From an uncultured Porphyromonadaceae bacterium (GTDB lineage: Bacteria; Bacteroidota; Bacteroidia; Bacteroidales; Muribaculaceae): DNA of 27,808 nt. The first letter of the stretch is position 1, and each line of letters starts with the position of its first letter. Below are positions 9,175-16,803 of the stretch, piece by piece. The DNA is taken from assembly GCA_947166165.1 (NCBI GenBank), contig CAMVDK010000006.1:1-27808 (forward strand), written 5' to 3'. A program made the translations under genes and the position numbers. The notes under the pieces were generated by a model that was not told the origin of the DNA, made no database searches, and worked only from the letters and a program-made list of their open reading frames with translations.

Positions 9175-9543
9175 ATGGAAACACCACCCCCCTTTGTCCA
9201 CCGCGAGAATGCCGCCCCCGCTGCCGGTCCAGTGGCCGTCGGCGCCCCATGCGAGCCCGACGCCGTGCAGCCCGAGCCCGCCAGCGCGGGCAACCCGGCC
9301 GAAAGCGCCGCCAGCTCCGCCTCGAGCGACGCCACCTCCCATGCCGTGGCGGCGCTCGGAATCACGGGCGATGTGGCCGAGCGCATCGAGGAACTCCTGC
9401 GCAATGCCGAGGCCGAAGGTTACCTGCGCGGGCGTAACGCCCAAATCGAGGCCACGCAGCACTTCGAGCCCGACCCCGACCTCGACCCGGCTCCGGCGTC
9501 GCTGCCCCACTACCACGCCTCCACGCTGTGGGACATCGGCTAG
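9175..9543 (+). CDS. Small Pro/Ala-rich protein preceding the capsid-like gene, function unknown
   Basis: This 122-residue protein starts at ATG 9175 and ends at TAG 9541-9543. Residues 1-55 are rich in Pro, Ala and Glu and look disordered. Residues about 57-95 form a likely amphipathic helix (VAERIEELLRNAEAEGYLRG), followed by an acidic Asp/Pro stretch and a C-terminus ending TLWDIG. There is no signal peptide or membrane segment. It precedes the capsid-like gene by 77 bp on the same strand and behind a shared promoter candidate. By position it could be a scaffold-like, cargo or accessory partner of that protein. That is inference from gene order only, since no sequence family was recognised. 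The coding potential is supported by its start context, promoter and clean stop rather than by homology. Confidence 0.65.
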   Translation: METPPPFVHRENAAPAAGPVAVGAPCEPDAVQPEPASAGNPAESAASSASSDATSHAVAALGITGDVAERIEELLRNAEAEGYLRGRNAQIEATQHFEPDPDLDPAPASLPHYHASTLWDIG

Positions 9544-9576
9544 CCCCTCGGCAAGCCGGCACCTGTACACCTTAAC

Positions 9577-9604
9577 CTATTATCTATTATCCATTATCCA
9601 TTTT
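9577..9604 (+). repeat. 7-bp tandem repeat (four units) upstream of the capsid-like gene
   Basis: Four consecutive heptamers read ctattat, ctattat, ccattat, ccatttt. They sit in the 77-bp gap between the two plus-strand genes, ending 16 bp before the ATG of the second. This A/T-rich leader contrasts with the GC-rich genes on both sides and may act as the translation-initiation leader, since no Shine-Dalgarno is visible. Confidence 0.7.
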
Positions 9605-9620
9605 CAATCCAACCAACACT

Positions 9621-11006
9621 ATGAAGCGTTATTTGAATCGTGCGGTGGCATGGATGCGCCGCAATCCTGAGTTCGTTATGCTGTCGATTGTGACAGTGTG
9701 TGTGGTCCTGCTTGCCTGGCATGCCGGCGAGAGCGCGGCGCTGATGGCCATCGTGGCTCCCGGCGTGGCCGGCGGCCGCCATGTGGCCGACGAGCCGCTC
9801 ACCACCGACCTCACCCGCGACTTGGCCCCCGGCCTGCTGCTCAACGAGGTGGACAAGACCATCGTCAAAATCCGCCCCATGGCCACGCCCGTCGACCAGA
9901 TTGCCCGTTACGCCGGTGCCAAGCATGCCGGCTCGATGATTGTGGACTACTACAACGTCGACACCAAGGAGACCAGCACCCTGACGGCCGACGACTACGA
10001 GGCCCCGCAGTCGATGGCGCCGGGTGCCACCGTCAAGGCCACCATCGAGCCGCTGCAGCCCGAAATCTTCGACCCCAGCGACACCATCCTCGTGCAGGGC
10101 GTGCTCGGCTACAAGCCCGACGGCGTCACGCTCGACAACCGCGAGCTGGTGCTCTACGTGTGCGGACGCACGGCCGGCGGCATCACCGTGATGGCCCTCA
10201 ACGGCAAGAAAATCGGCTCCGTGGCGGGCTGCGTGCCCGACATCCCCGCCGGCGCCACGCTCATCCGCATGGGCCGTGCCGCCACCGAGCTCGACGTGAT
10301 GTCGCCGCAGTTCGAGGCCCTGCCGCAGAAGGAGCAGAACTACTGCCAAATCTTCAAGATGCAGGTGGAGCAGAGCACCCTCCAGCGACTCTCCAACAAG
10401 GAGGTGAACTGGACGATGACCGACCAGCAGGAGGCCGCCATCTACGACATGCGCTGCGGCATGGAGAAGTCGTTCCTCTTCGGACTCAAGCAGCGGCTCT
10501 GGGACCCCGACAAGAAGGAGAACGTCCTGTTCACCGGCGGCATCTGGTATCAGGCCGGCAAGGAGTTCAACTACACCGAGGACCTCGACAACGACTCCGT
10601 GGTCGAGCTCATGCGCGCGGCCTTCACCGGCAACAAGGGCAGCAAGCGCAAGGTGCTCCTGGGCGGCAGCCGGCTCATCGGCATGTTCAACAAGCTCGAC
10701 TACACCCGCGTGGTGACCAGCCGCGAGCGCGTGGCACACTGGGGCATCGACTTCACCGAGGTGCACAGCAAGTTCGGCACGCTCTATCTGGCGCTGAGCG
10801 AGGTGTTCGACGAGGTGGGCCATGCCACCAGCGGACTGGTCATCGACCCGGAGTACCTCACCAAGTACTCCCACCTGCCCTTCAGCGCCGAGACGCTCAA
10901 CCTCAAGCAGAGCGGCGTGCGCAACACCGATGCCCTGGTGCTCACCGAGGCCAGCTGCGTGGTGCTCCGCTACCCCAACGCCCACATGCGCATCGTGCAG
11001 CGCTGA
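9621..11006 (+). CDS. Phage major capsid-like protein (SU10/DUF5309 type) with N-terminal hydrophobic segment
   Basis: This 461-residue protein resembles HK97-fold major capsid proteins of the SU10/DUF5309 kind, recognised from motif order. There is an N-arm segment around LLLNEVDKTIVKIRPMATP (72-90), the characteristic NYCQIF...VEQS stretch (240-252), a helix ending in the ME(K)SFLFG motif (281-288), a FTGGIWY glycine turn (304-310), LLGGSRLIG (346-354), KFGTLYL (384-390) and a closing strand EASCVVLRYPNAHMRIV (443-459). Unusually, residues 18-34 form a hydrophobic stretch after a basic start, which could be a transmembrane anchor or signal. No portal, terminase, protease or tail gene is in the window, and base composition matches the surrounding chromosome, so it does not look like a recent prophage. 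It may be a domesticated capsid or prophage remnant. Fold assignment is moderately sure; cellular function is unknown. Confidence 0.7.
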   Translation: MKRYLNRAVAWMRRNPEFVMLSIVTVCVVLLAWHAGESAALMAIVAPGVAGGRHVADEPLTTDLTRDLAPGLLLNEVDKTIVKIRPMATPVDQIARYAGAKHAGSMIVDYYNVDTKETSTLTADDYEAPQSMAPGATVKATIEPLQPEIFDPSDTILVQGVLGYKPDGVTLDNRELVLYVCGRTAGGITVMALNGKKIGSVAGCVPDIPAGATLIRMGRAATELDVMSPQFEALPQKEQNYCQIFKMQVEQSTLQRLSNKEVNWTMTDQQEAAIYDMRCGMEKSFLFGLKQRLWDPDKKENVLFTGGIWYQAGKEFNYTEDLDNDSVVELMRAAFTGNKGSKRKVLLGGSRLIGMFNKLDYTRVVTSRERVAHWGIDFTEVHSKFGTLYLALSEVFDEVGHATSGLVIDPEYLTKYSHLPFSAETLNLKQSGVRNTDALVLTEASCVVLRYPNAHMRIVQR

Positions 11007-11067
11007 GCCTTCTCCGCCAGCCGCAGCCGATGATGATGACCCGCCCCAGCCGGGCACCCACACAGCG

Positions 11068-11110
11068 AAACCGGACTTCGTCAGCCTCGTGCCGACGAAG
11101 TCCGGTTTTC
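11068..11110. terminator. Bidirectional terminator between convergent genes
   Basis: A perfect 15-bp inverted repeat (11068-11082 with 11094-11108) encloses an 11-base loop. It is bordered by short A and T runs, so it reads as a rho-independent terminator from both sides. It lies between the capsid-like gene (plus, ends 11006) and the dockerin-type gene (minus, ends 11141). Confidence 0.85.
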
Positions 11111-11140
11111 GTTCTAGGTTAAAGTGGCCTCAGCCGCAAC

Positions 11141-13714
11141 TCATGCCTTGCCAAGCATGATGTTGAGGATGCGGTTCATGTCGTCGACGTCGACGCTGCC
11201 GTCGCCGTTCATGTCGGCTGCAGCGGTCTTTTCGGCCTTGTTGAGCATCATGTTGATGATGATGTTCAGGTCGTCGATGTCGACCATGCCGCTGCCGTCG
11301 AGGTCGCCGGGCAGGGCGGGCTCATCGCTGCCGAGCATCACGGGCAGGATCTGCACCTTGCCTTCGTAGATGCTCACGAAGCCGGTCACGTCGGTCGTGC
11401 CCTCGGCCACCTCCAGGTTGTACTTGTTGCGCATGGTGGTGCTGCCGGTCTCGTCGGTGAGGGTGAAGTTCTTGGCCTCGCCCTCGATGGCGGCGATGGC
11501 GACGTTCTTGAGCACGATGTAGTTGTTCACCATGTCGGCGCTCAGGTCCTCGATGGCATACTGCTCGGGCTGCACGGCGGCGCCGGTGCCGCTCTTGACG
11601 AAGGTCGAAGCGGTGGGAATCAGCTCAGGAATGCCGTTGTAGTCCTGCCAGCTCACTTGGGCGCCCTGGATCTGGTCGCCGTTCTCGAAGGTCTCGTTCA
11701 GGTGGCCGTACACCAGACCGAAGGCGGTGTTGTCGGTCACGTAGAGGTCGTAGCCGTTCTGATAGATGGCCGTGAGCGTGCTCTGCACGTTGAAGGCCTT
11801 GCCCTCGTCCTTGGTGTAGAGGGTGGCGAGGTCGGCCACATCGGGCACAACCACCTCGGTCAGGAAGCGGGTGGGGATGAACTGGGCAGCGTTGCGGTTC
11901 ACCGAGATGATGCCCTCGATGTCGTACTCCTGGTCGAGGTCGCTGGGCAGCGTGACGGTGCCGTTGAACTGGTTGTAGCCGGCGGTGCCGTCGGCGAAGG
12001 TGAAGTTGCGGCCGTTGACGCTGGCAATCTTCACGCCGCGCAGCACGCAGTAGATGTTCTGGTTGGCGGTGGTGACGTCGGCGGTGGTCTTCTCCACCGG
12101 GGTCACGGTCTGGGTGGTGCCGCTGGCGGCCAGGCCGCTGGCGTTCTTGATCTCATACAGGCCGTTGTAGTTGTCCTTGGTGCCCTTCCAGTTGCGGCTG
12201 AGCACATCACCCTGGTTGAAGGTGAAGCCCGAACCGTAGATCAGGGCCGAGCCGGTGTTGTCCTTGATGTAGAGGTAACGCTGGTCGTTGGCGTCGCGGT
12301 AGGTGACCACGGCATCGCCGGTGAAGGTGAAGCTGGTGCCGTCGGCCAGGTTGAGATACTCGGCGATGGTGGCCACGCCGTCGGTGACGGGCTCGCCGCC
12401 CACCTTCTCGAGCTTCACGGGCCACACCTCGTAGACCACGTCGGTGGTGTCGGTCTTGAACGAGCCGATGACGGCGGTCACGTTGTAGGTGGCGTCGTAG
12501 TCGATGCTGCTGGCGGTGATGCCCATGCTGTTGTTGGCAGCGGCCTGGCCGCTGTTGTCGGAGATGGTGGCCAGGTTCTTGGCGCCGCTGGAGCTGGTGG
12601 TGTAGCCCAGGGTGGCGCCGGCGATGTAGACGTAGTGGGCAAACATGTCGGCCTCCACATCCACAGCCTGGATGGTCTCGGCTTCGATGGGGCTGTTGCC
12701 GCTGGCGGCCTGGAAGTTGCTGTTCTCGTTCACTGCCAGCTCAGCCTCGCCGCGGTAGGTGGTCTTGGTGCCGGTGAAGCCGGCGGGAATCACGTCGCCG
12801 TTGTTGTACTTCTGTCCGGCCTTGCCATAGATGAACATGTTGCCGGAGGCATCCTGCACAAACAGGCGCACGTTGCCGCTGCTCAGGGTGTACTGAGCAA
12901 GCACGTTCACGGGGTTGGTGAAGCGCACCACAGTGCCGTCGGCCACGCGCTGGTAGGCGGCGATGTTGGCCACGTCGGTGGCGGTGCCGAAGGTGTAGGC
13001 AGCCTCGGCCACGTCGCTGCTGAGCTCACCCTTGATGGCGATGGCCTTCACAGTGGCATCGGCGCTGATGGTGAACGGGGCGCTGTAGAGCGTGCTGGCG
13101 GCCGTGGGGGTGGCGCCGTTGGTGGTGTAGTAGATGTTGGCGCCGCTGGTGCCGCACTTCATGCTCACCGAGATGGGGCCGTAGTAGGTGCCGGCGGCCG
13201 GCGTGATGACGGGCTTGGCCACGGTCTCGGTGGCGCTGCCGCCAGCGGTGATGTCGATCGACACAAAGTCGAACTGGCCAGCCTTCGATTCGCCATCGGT
13301 GCCGTAGACGGCCTTGTCGCCCACGGTGAAGGTGACGTCTTTGCTGTCGCCCGTCCAGGTCACGGTCCAGGCCTCGTTGTCGATGGTCACCGAGCCGGTC
13401 GACGCGGTGATTTCGGCCAGACGCCTCTTGCCTTGCGTAGAGATGTTGAACACCACCTGGGTCATGGCATCGCCGGTGGTGGTGAGCTGCACAGTGCCCT
13501 TGGCATAGACGCGCACGTCTTGCCCGGCGGTGTTGTAGGTCGGAGGGGTTGCACCGCCATTCTTGGCCACGTTCATCGTGTAGGAGCCGAAGGTGAGCGT
13601 GAAATCGCCATTTTCGGTGGGCAGCCCGCTCTGCTCGGCCATCACAAAGGTCTCGGCGTGGAGTGCTCCCACTGCCAGCAGACACATTGTCAAGAGAGAT
13701 AGAAACTTTCTCAT
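11141..13714 (-). CDS. Secreted protein with chitobiase-C-like module, OB-like repeats and C-terminal dockerin-type module
   Basis: This 857-residue protein begins with a signal peptide (about residues 1-20, ending LHA). Residues 21-157 are a beta-rich N-terminal region. A chitobiase/hexosaminidase C-terminal-like module follows at about 166-242 (IYYTTNGATPT, with KAIAI). Three OB-like repeats, each opening with a D[VG]A-x-[IL] type stretch, lie at about 247-345, 445-545 and 645-745, with conserved LF/LYxxD and IYG cores. The last 55 residues (803-857) hold two calcium-loop repeats, DLDGSGMVDIDD and DMNGDGSVDVDD, each followed by a hydrophobic helix. This is the dockerin type I pattern. No cohesin or catalytic domain was recognised in the window. 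It has its own promoter candidate and terminator, so it is probably monocistronic. An extracellular or cell-surface role is likely; ligand and partner are unknown. Confidence 0.9.
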   Translation of the reverse strand: MRKFLSLLTMCLLAVGALHAETFVMAEQSGLPTENGDFTLTFGSYTMNVAKNGGATPPTYNTAGQDVRVYAKGTVQLTTTGDAMTQVVFNISTQGKRRLAEITASTGSVTIDNEAWTVTWTGDSKDVTFTVGDKAVYGTDGESKAGQFDFVSIDITAGGSATETVAKPVITPAAGTYYGPISVSMKCGTSGANIYYTTNGATPTAASTLYSAPFTISADATVKAIAIKGELSSDVAEAAYTFGTATDVANIAAYQRVADGTVVRFTNPVNVLAQYTLSSGNVRLFVQDASGNMFIYGKAGQKYNNGDVIPAGFTGTKTTYRGEAELAVNENSNFQAASGNSPIEAETIQAVDVEADMFAHYVYIAGATLGYTTSSSGAKNLATISDNSGQAAANNSMGITASSIDYDATYNVTAVIGSFKTDTTDVVYEVWPVKLEKVGGEPVTDGVATIAEYLNLADGTSFTFTGDAVVTYRDANDQRYLYIKDNTGSALIYGSGFTFNQGDVLSRNWKGTKDNYNGLYEIKNASGLAASGTTQTVTPVEKTTADVTTANQNIYCVLRGVKIASVNGRNFTFADGTAGYNQFNGTVTLPSDLDQEYDIEGIISVNRNAAQFIPTRFLTEVVVPDVADLATLYTKDEGKAFNVQSTLTAIYQNGYDLYVTDNTAFGLVYGHLNETFENGDQIQGAQVSWQDYNGIPELIPTASTFVKSGTGAAVQPEQYAIEDLSADMVNNYIVLKNVAIAAIEGEAKNFTLTDETGSTTMRNKYNLEVAEGTTDVTGFVSIYEGKVQILPVMLGSDEPALPGDLDGSGMVDIDDLNIIINMMLNKAEKTAAADMNGDGSVDVDDMNRILNIMLGKA

Positions 13715-13778
13715 GTCGTGAATTGGTTTATAAGGTTAGTAAAATCAATGAATTCGCTAAACGCTAATTTATCGGCTA

Positions 13779-13786
13779 CAAATTTA
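13779..13786 (-). promoter_or_regulatory. Candidate -7 promoter element for the dockerin-type gene
   Basis: TAAATTTG on the minus strand fits TAnnTTTG and lies 64 bp upstream of the ATG at 13714, in an A/T-rich leader. No convincing -33 TTTG at 19-21 bp was found. Confidence 0.5.
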
Positions 13787-13898
13787 AGGCAATATTTTGG
13801 AATGAAAAAATAATCTGCGTTAAAAAAATGCATATTCAGCCGAATCAGCCGAAAGGCTTTGTGAATGGCCTGAGCCGTAGGCTGCTCGGCACAAGCAA

Positions 13899-13931
13899 AG
13901 CGCCCCGCACTTCGATGTCGTGCGGGGCGCT
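13899..13931 (-). terminator. Terminator of the SusC/SusD operon
   Basis: A perfect 12-bp GC-rich inverted repeat (13899-13910 with 13920-13931) with a 9-base loop lies 32 bp beyond the stop of the last operon gene. The trailing sequence on the minus strand is only moderately T-rich (tttgcttgt), so termination may be partly factor-dependent. The gap 13715-13962 otherwise holds the promoter of the next gene. Confidence 0.75.
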
Positions 13932-13962
13932 GTGCAGTGTGATGTGGCGAGCGCGATGCGGC

Positions 13963-15675
13963 TCAGAACAGGTAGGTCAGGCGCGGGTTGATGCACACGC
14001 CCAGAATCTTGTCGCTGTTGCCGTGGAATCGCTCTATTTTGCCGGTGGTCGGGTTGTAGAAGCTCAAGCCGGTCTGGTAGTTCTTCTCGCTGGCGGCGGC
14101 GCGGAAGCCGAAGTAGACGCGGTGGTCGGCATCGTGGTGGTCGACGGCCATCTGCGTGGTGTAGACACCCTCGGCGTCGGTGGTGTTGATGGGGTCGGCG
14201 TCCATTTCGATGAACTTCTCAAAGTCGGGATAGTCGACGGGCTTGTCGAGTGCGGGAATCTTGTAGTGGGTGAATCCCACGCCCGGGGTGGTGCCCTTGG
14301 TCATCCACACGTAGAGGTTGCCCAGGTCCTCGTCGAGGGTGAAGGCGCGCGGCTGCGTGGTGGCCAGGACAACGGGGTGAGGCACTGCCGTGCCAGGAGC
14401 GGTCTTGCCGATGTCGCTCACGTCGAAGCGGTAGATGCCGTAGCCCGAGTAGTTCTTGCCCCACCAGAACATGCCGTTCTTGTCGATGTAGATGCCGGTG
14501 TGGATGGCGCCGTAGGCGATGCCCTGCCCGTAGTAGCTCAGCTGGTTGTTGACCACAAAGTAGCCGGCGGTGCTGTGGAACTCGGTGGTCTCGACGGCGC
14601 CGCGGGTCGACAGCGGGATGCTGCGGATGCCGGTGTTGCGGTCGGTGTAGTAGAGGTTGCTGCCGTAGGCCGCGCCCTGGAAGGGGTCGTTGAACGCCTG
14701 CTGGCCCACGTTGGTGATCATCACGTTCACGTTGGTGCCGTCGGCGTTCATGACGGTGATTTTGCCGTCGCCCAGCGTGCCGCTCTCGTCGTTCACATAG
14801 TAGTACTGCTTGCCGCAGTCGAGGATGTAGACGTTGTCCAGGCTGGCGGGGCCGTCGGTGCCAATGCCCGACTCGTTGGCAAAGACGAGCGTGGTGGGCA
14901 TGTTGCCCGAGCTCACGCCCATGTCGAAGGGCATGTTCTTCGAACCTTTGGGCATGTCGGCCTCGTTGATGAGCTTGTAGGCCTTGATGTTGCCGCCCAG
15001 CTCGGCGTAGTAGAGCGTGGGGGCGGGCACGTTGGAGCCGACTTGCACGTTGACGTAGGAGTCCTCGAGGCGGCGGTTCTCGCCGTTGACGTCGAAGTAG
15101 GTCTTCAGCTCGATGCGTTGCGAACCGATGTTGCGGAACTTGAGCTCGCCCGGGTCCTCACCCTTGAAGGTGGTGATGGGCGTGCCGTCGGCGGTCATCG
15201 TGCCTTCGGGGAAGGTCCACTCATAGCCGCACTCCAGGTTCTCGGGGTTGGGCAGCTCGATGCCCAGGCGCACGGTCACGTCGTTGATGACCACAATCGG
15301 CGCGCTCTGCTCGGTGACGCTCACGATGGGGGCGATGTCGTAGATGAGCAGCGGGTAGGTGCGCGTGCCCACGCCGTCGATGGTGAGCGAGACGCGGTAG
15401 ACACCGGCCTCTTTGTATTTGTGCTTGGGGTTGGCCTCGGTGCTCGACGTGCCGTCGCCAAAGTCCCAGCGCACGGCCCCGGTCTTGGCCGAGGTGTTGT
15501 TGAACTGGATGGTCGACACCACATAGAAGTCGAGCGTGTATTCATCACCGTCGACGTTGTAGGTGAAGTCGACGTCCTTGTTGGTGAAGTTGCCGTAGTC
15601 CGGGTCCTTCTCCACGCAGGCGGCCAGCAGCAGCGCCGTCACGGCCAGCAAGTAGATTCTATTGAGTAATTTCAT
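13963..15675 (-). CDS. PKD-domain lipoprotein with beta-propeller-like C-terminal part
   Basis: This 570-residue protein has a lipoprotein signal with the lipobox cysteine at residue 20 (LLLAAC), so it is probably anchored in the outer membrane. A PKD fold follows, shown by the WDFGDGTSS motif at 70-78 and the downstream HKYKEAGVYRVSLTI strand. A second Ig-like segment lies at about 110-210. From about 215 to the end there are repeated beta-strand units with Tyr/Asp-rich turns (LYYTDRNTGIRSIPL, GIYIDKNGMFWWG, GNLYVWM), suggesting a beta-propeller. It starts 11 bp after the preceding gene and is the last gene of the SusC/SusD operon. By analogy with similarly placed proteins it is a surface ligand-binding protein. 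The substrate is not visible from the sequence. Confidence 0.9.
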   Translation of the reverse strand: MKLLNRIYLLAVTALLLAACVEKDPDYGNFTNKDVDFTYNVDGDEYTLDFYVVSTIQFNNTSAKTGAVRWDFGDGTSSTEANPKHKYKEAGVYRVSLTIDGVGTRTYPLLIYDIAPIVSVTEQSAPIVVINDVTVRLGIELPNPENLECGYEWTFPEGTMTADGTPITTFKGEDPGELKFRNIGSQRIELKTYFDVNGENRRLEDSYVNVQVGSNVPAPTLYYAELGGNIKAYKLINEADMPKGSKNMPFDMGVSSGNMPTTLVFANESGIGTDGPASLDNVYILDCGKQYYYVNDESGTLGDGKITVMNADGTNVNVMITNVGQQAFNDPFQGAAYGSNLYYTDRNTGIRSIPLSTRGAVETTEFHSTAGYFVVNNQLSYYGQGIAYGAIHTGIYIDKNGMFWWGKNYSGYGIYRFDVSDIGKTAPGTAVPHPVVLATTQPRAFTLDEDLGNLYVWMTKGTTPGVGFTHYKIPALDKPVDYPDFEKFIEMDADPINTTDAEGVYTTQMAVDHHDADHRVYFGFRAAASEKNYQTGLSFYNPTTGKIERFHGNSDKILGVCINPRLTYLF

Positions 15676-15686
15676 AGTTGCAGCGT

Positions 15687-16766
15687 TTAGTTGAGAGTGA
15701 TTTCCTTGTTGTCGGTCGTCTTGCCGTATTTACCGTTCTTGTCGTAGACACGGAACTCGGGGATGATGGAGTAGGAACGGTTGAAGGTGACAGCGTAGCT
15801 CTTGTCCGACGTGTTGTAGATCCATTCCTCGAAGGGGATGGCGCTGATGAGTTCCTTCCAGTAGGGCATGTACTGGCGGCGCACATAGGTGAGCTTGCCG
15901 CCCACGTCGTCGCTGTAGCGGCACATGATCCAGGGCGACGACTTGTAGACTTCGAAGATCTTGGCGGGGTCGACGCCTGCCGGGGCCTGGTCGGGCGATG
16001 CGATTTCGTTGATGGTCACCACGCCGTCGACCACCGTCTCGTAGTAGTAGTGGTCCACCTCGTCGGTGGTGAACCAGGCGTCCGACTTGTCGCCGCTCTC
16101 GGTCACCGTGGGGAATTCGACGCCATACTTGGCGTTGAGCGCCTCAAACTGCTCGGCCGTGAAGTCGTACTTGATGTAGATGTTGCGCAGGTCGTTGTAG
16201 TAGGCGCTGTCGCGGGTGAGGTAGGTGACCATGTGGTCGACAAACTCCTGCTTGAACGTCGACGGGTAGTACTGCGTGAACTTGTCCTCGTCCCACTGCG
16301 TGGGCGACACCCATGCCTGCGGAGCGAGTGTGCGCGAGGTGGGGAAGGAGTCGGTGAGCACATACTCGTGTCCGTCCCACTCGGCCTTGTCGTGGGCGAA
16401 GATGTAGGGCGGCGCCACGTCGGGCTCCGAGGGGTTGGGGACGAGGGTGCGCATGGTGTCGTCGAGCGCCACGGTTTTGGTGTAGGCCAGCGCCGAGGTG
16501 AGCTTGCTCGTGGCCTCGGCCGTCTGGCTGCGCTTGATGAGCGTCCACACCTCGCTGTGGTCGATGGCGGCGTCGCCGGTGGTGTAGTATTTCGCCTTGA
16601 AGGTGGCGTAGTTGCCAGCCTTCACCAGCACAGAGTTCTGCTCCCAGTCGACTGTGGGCAGCATCTGGCCGATTTCCATGTTGTCGGCAAAGGGGTCGTG
16701 CACGGCGCATGACGTCAGCGCCAGGGCCGCCACACAGGCCAGTGCTAATGATTTATAGTGATTCAT
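15687..16766 (-). CDS. Lipoprotein of a SusC/SusD operon, function unknown
   Basis: This 359-residue protein starts at the ATG at 16766. An in-frame TTG at 16775 is less likely because the lipoprotein signal begins with MNHYKSLALA and reaches the lipobox cysteine at residue 20 (LALTSC). The mature part is rich in Tyr, Asp and Thr and has no motif I recognise with confidence; it may be a SusE-like surface glycan- or ligand-binding subunit given its place. It sits 37 bp after susD and 11 bp before the PKD lipoprotein, all on one strand, so the four genes form one operon. No catalytic motif was seen. Confidence 0.88.
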   Translation of the reverse strand: MNHYKSLALACVAALALTSCAVHDPFADNMEIGQMLPTVDWEQNSVLVKAGNYATFKAKYYTTGDAAIDHSEVWTLIKRSQTAEATSKLTSALAYTKTVALDDTMRTLVPNPSEPDVAPPYIFAHDKAEWDGHEYVLTDSFPTSRTLAPQAWVSPTQWDEDKFTQYYPSTFKQEFVDHMVTYLTRDSAYYNDLRNIYIKYDFTAEQFEALNAKYGVEFPTVTESGDKSDAWFTTDEVDHYYYETVVDGVVTINEIASPDQAPAGVDPAKIFEVYKSSPWIMCRYSDDVGGKLTYVRRQYMPYWKELISAIPFEEWIYNTSDKSYAVTFNRSYSIIPEFRVYDKNGKYGKTTDNKEITLN

Positions 16767-16803
16767 AGTTGTCAAGAAATATGTTTTGATGGTTGGGGTG
16801 TTC

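Noticed and set aside
9111..11110. Complete prophage around the capsid-like gene
   Set aside because: No terminase, portal, tail, lysis or integrase gene and no attachment-site-like direct repeats were seen on either side.
11657..13702. 681-codon plus-strand open frame opposite the dockerin-type gene
   Set aside because: Shadow of the minus-strand gene, which has a signal peptide, recognisable modules, promoter and terminator.
11141..13714. Cellulosome-like enzyme complex
   Set aside because: Only a single dockerin-type module and no cohesin or second dockerin protein was found in the window, so a complex cannot be claimed.
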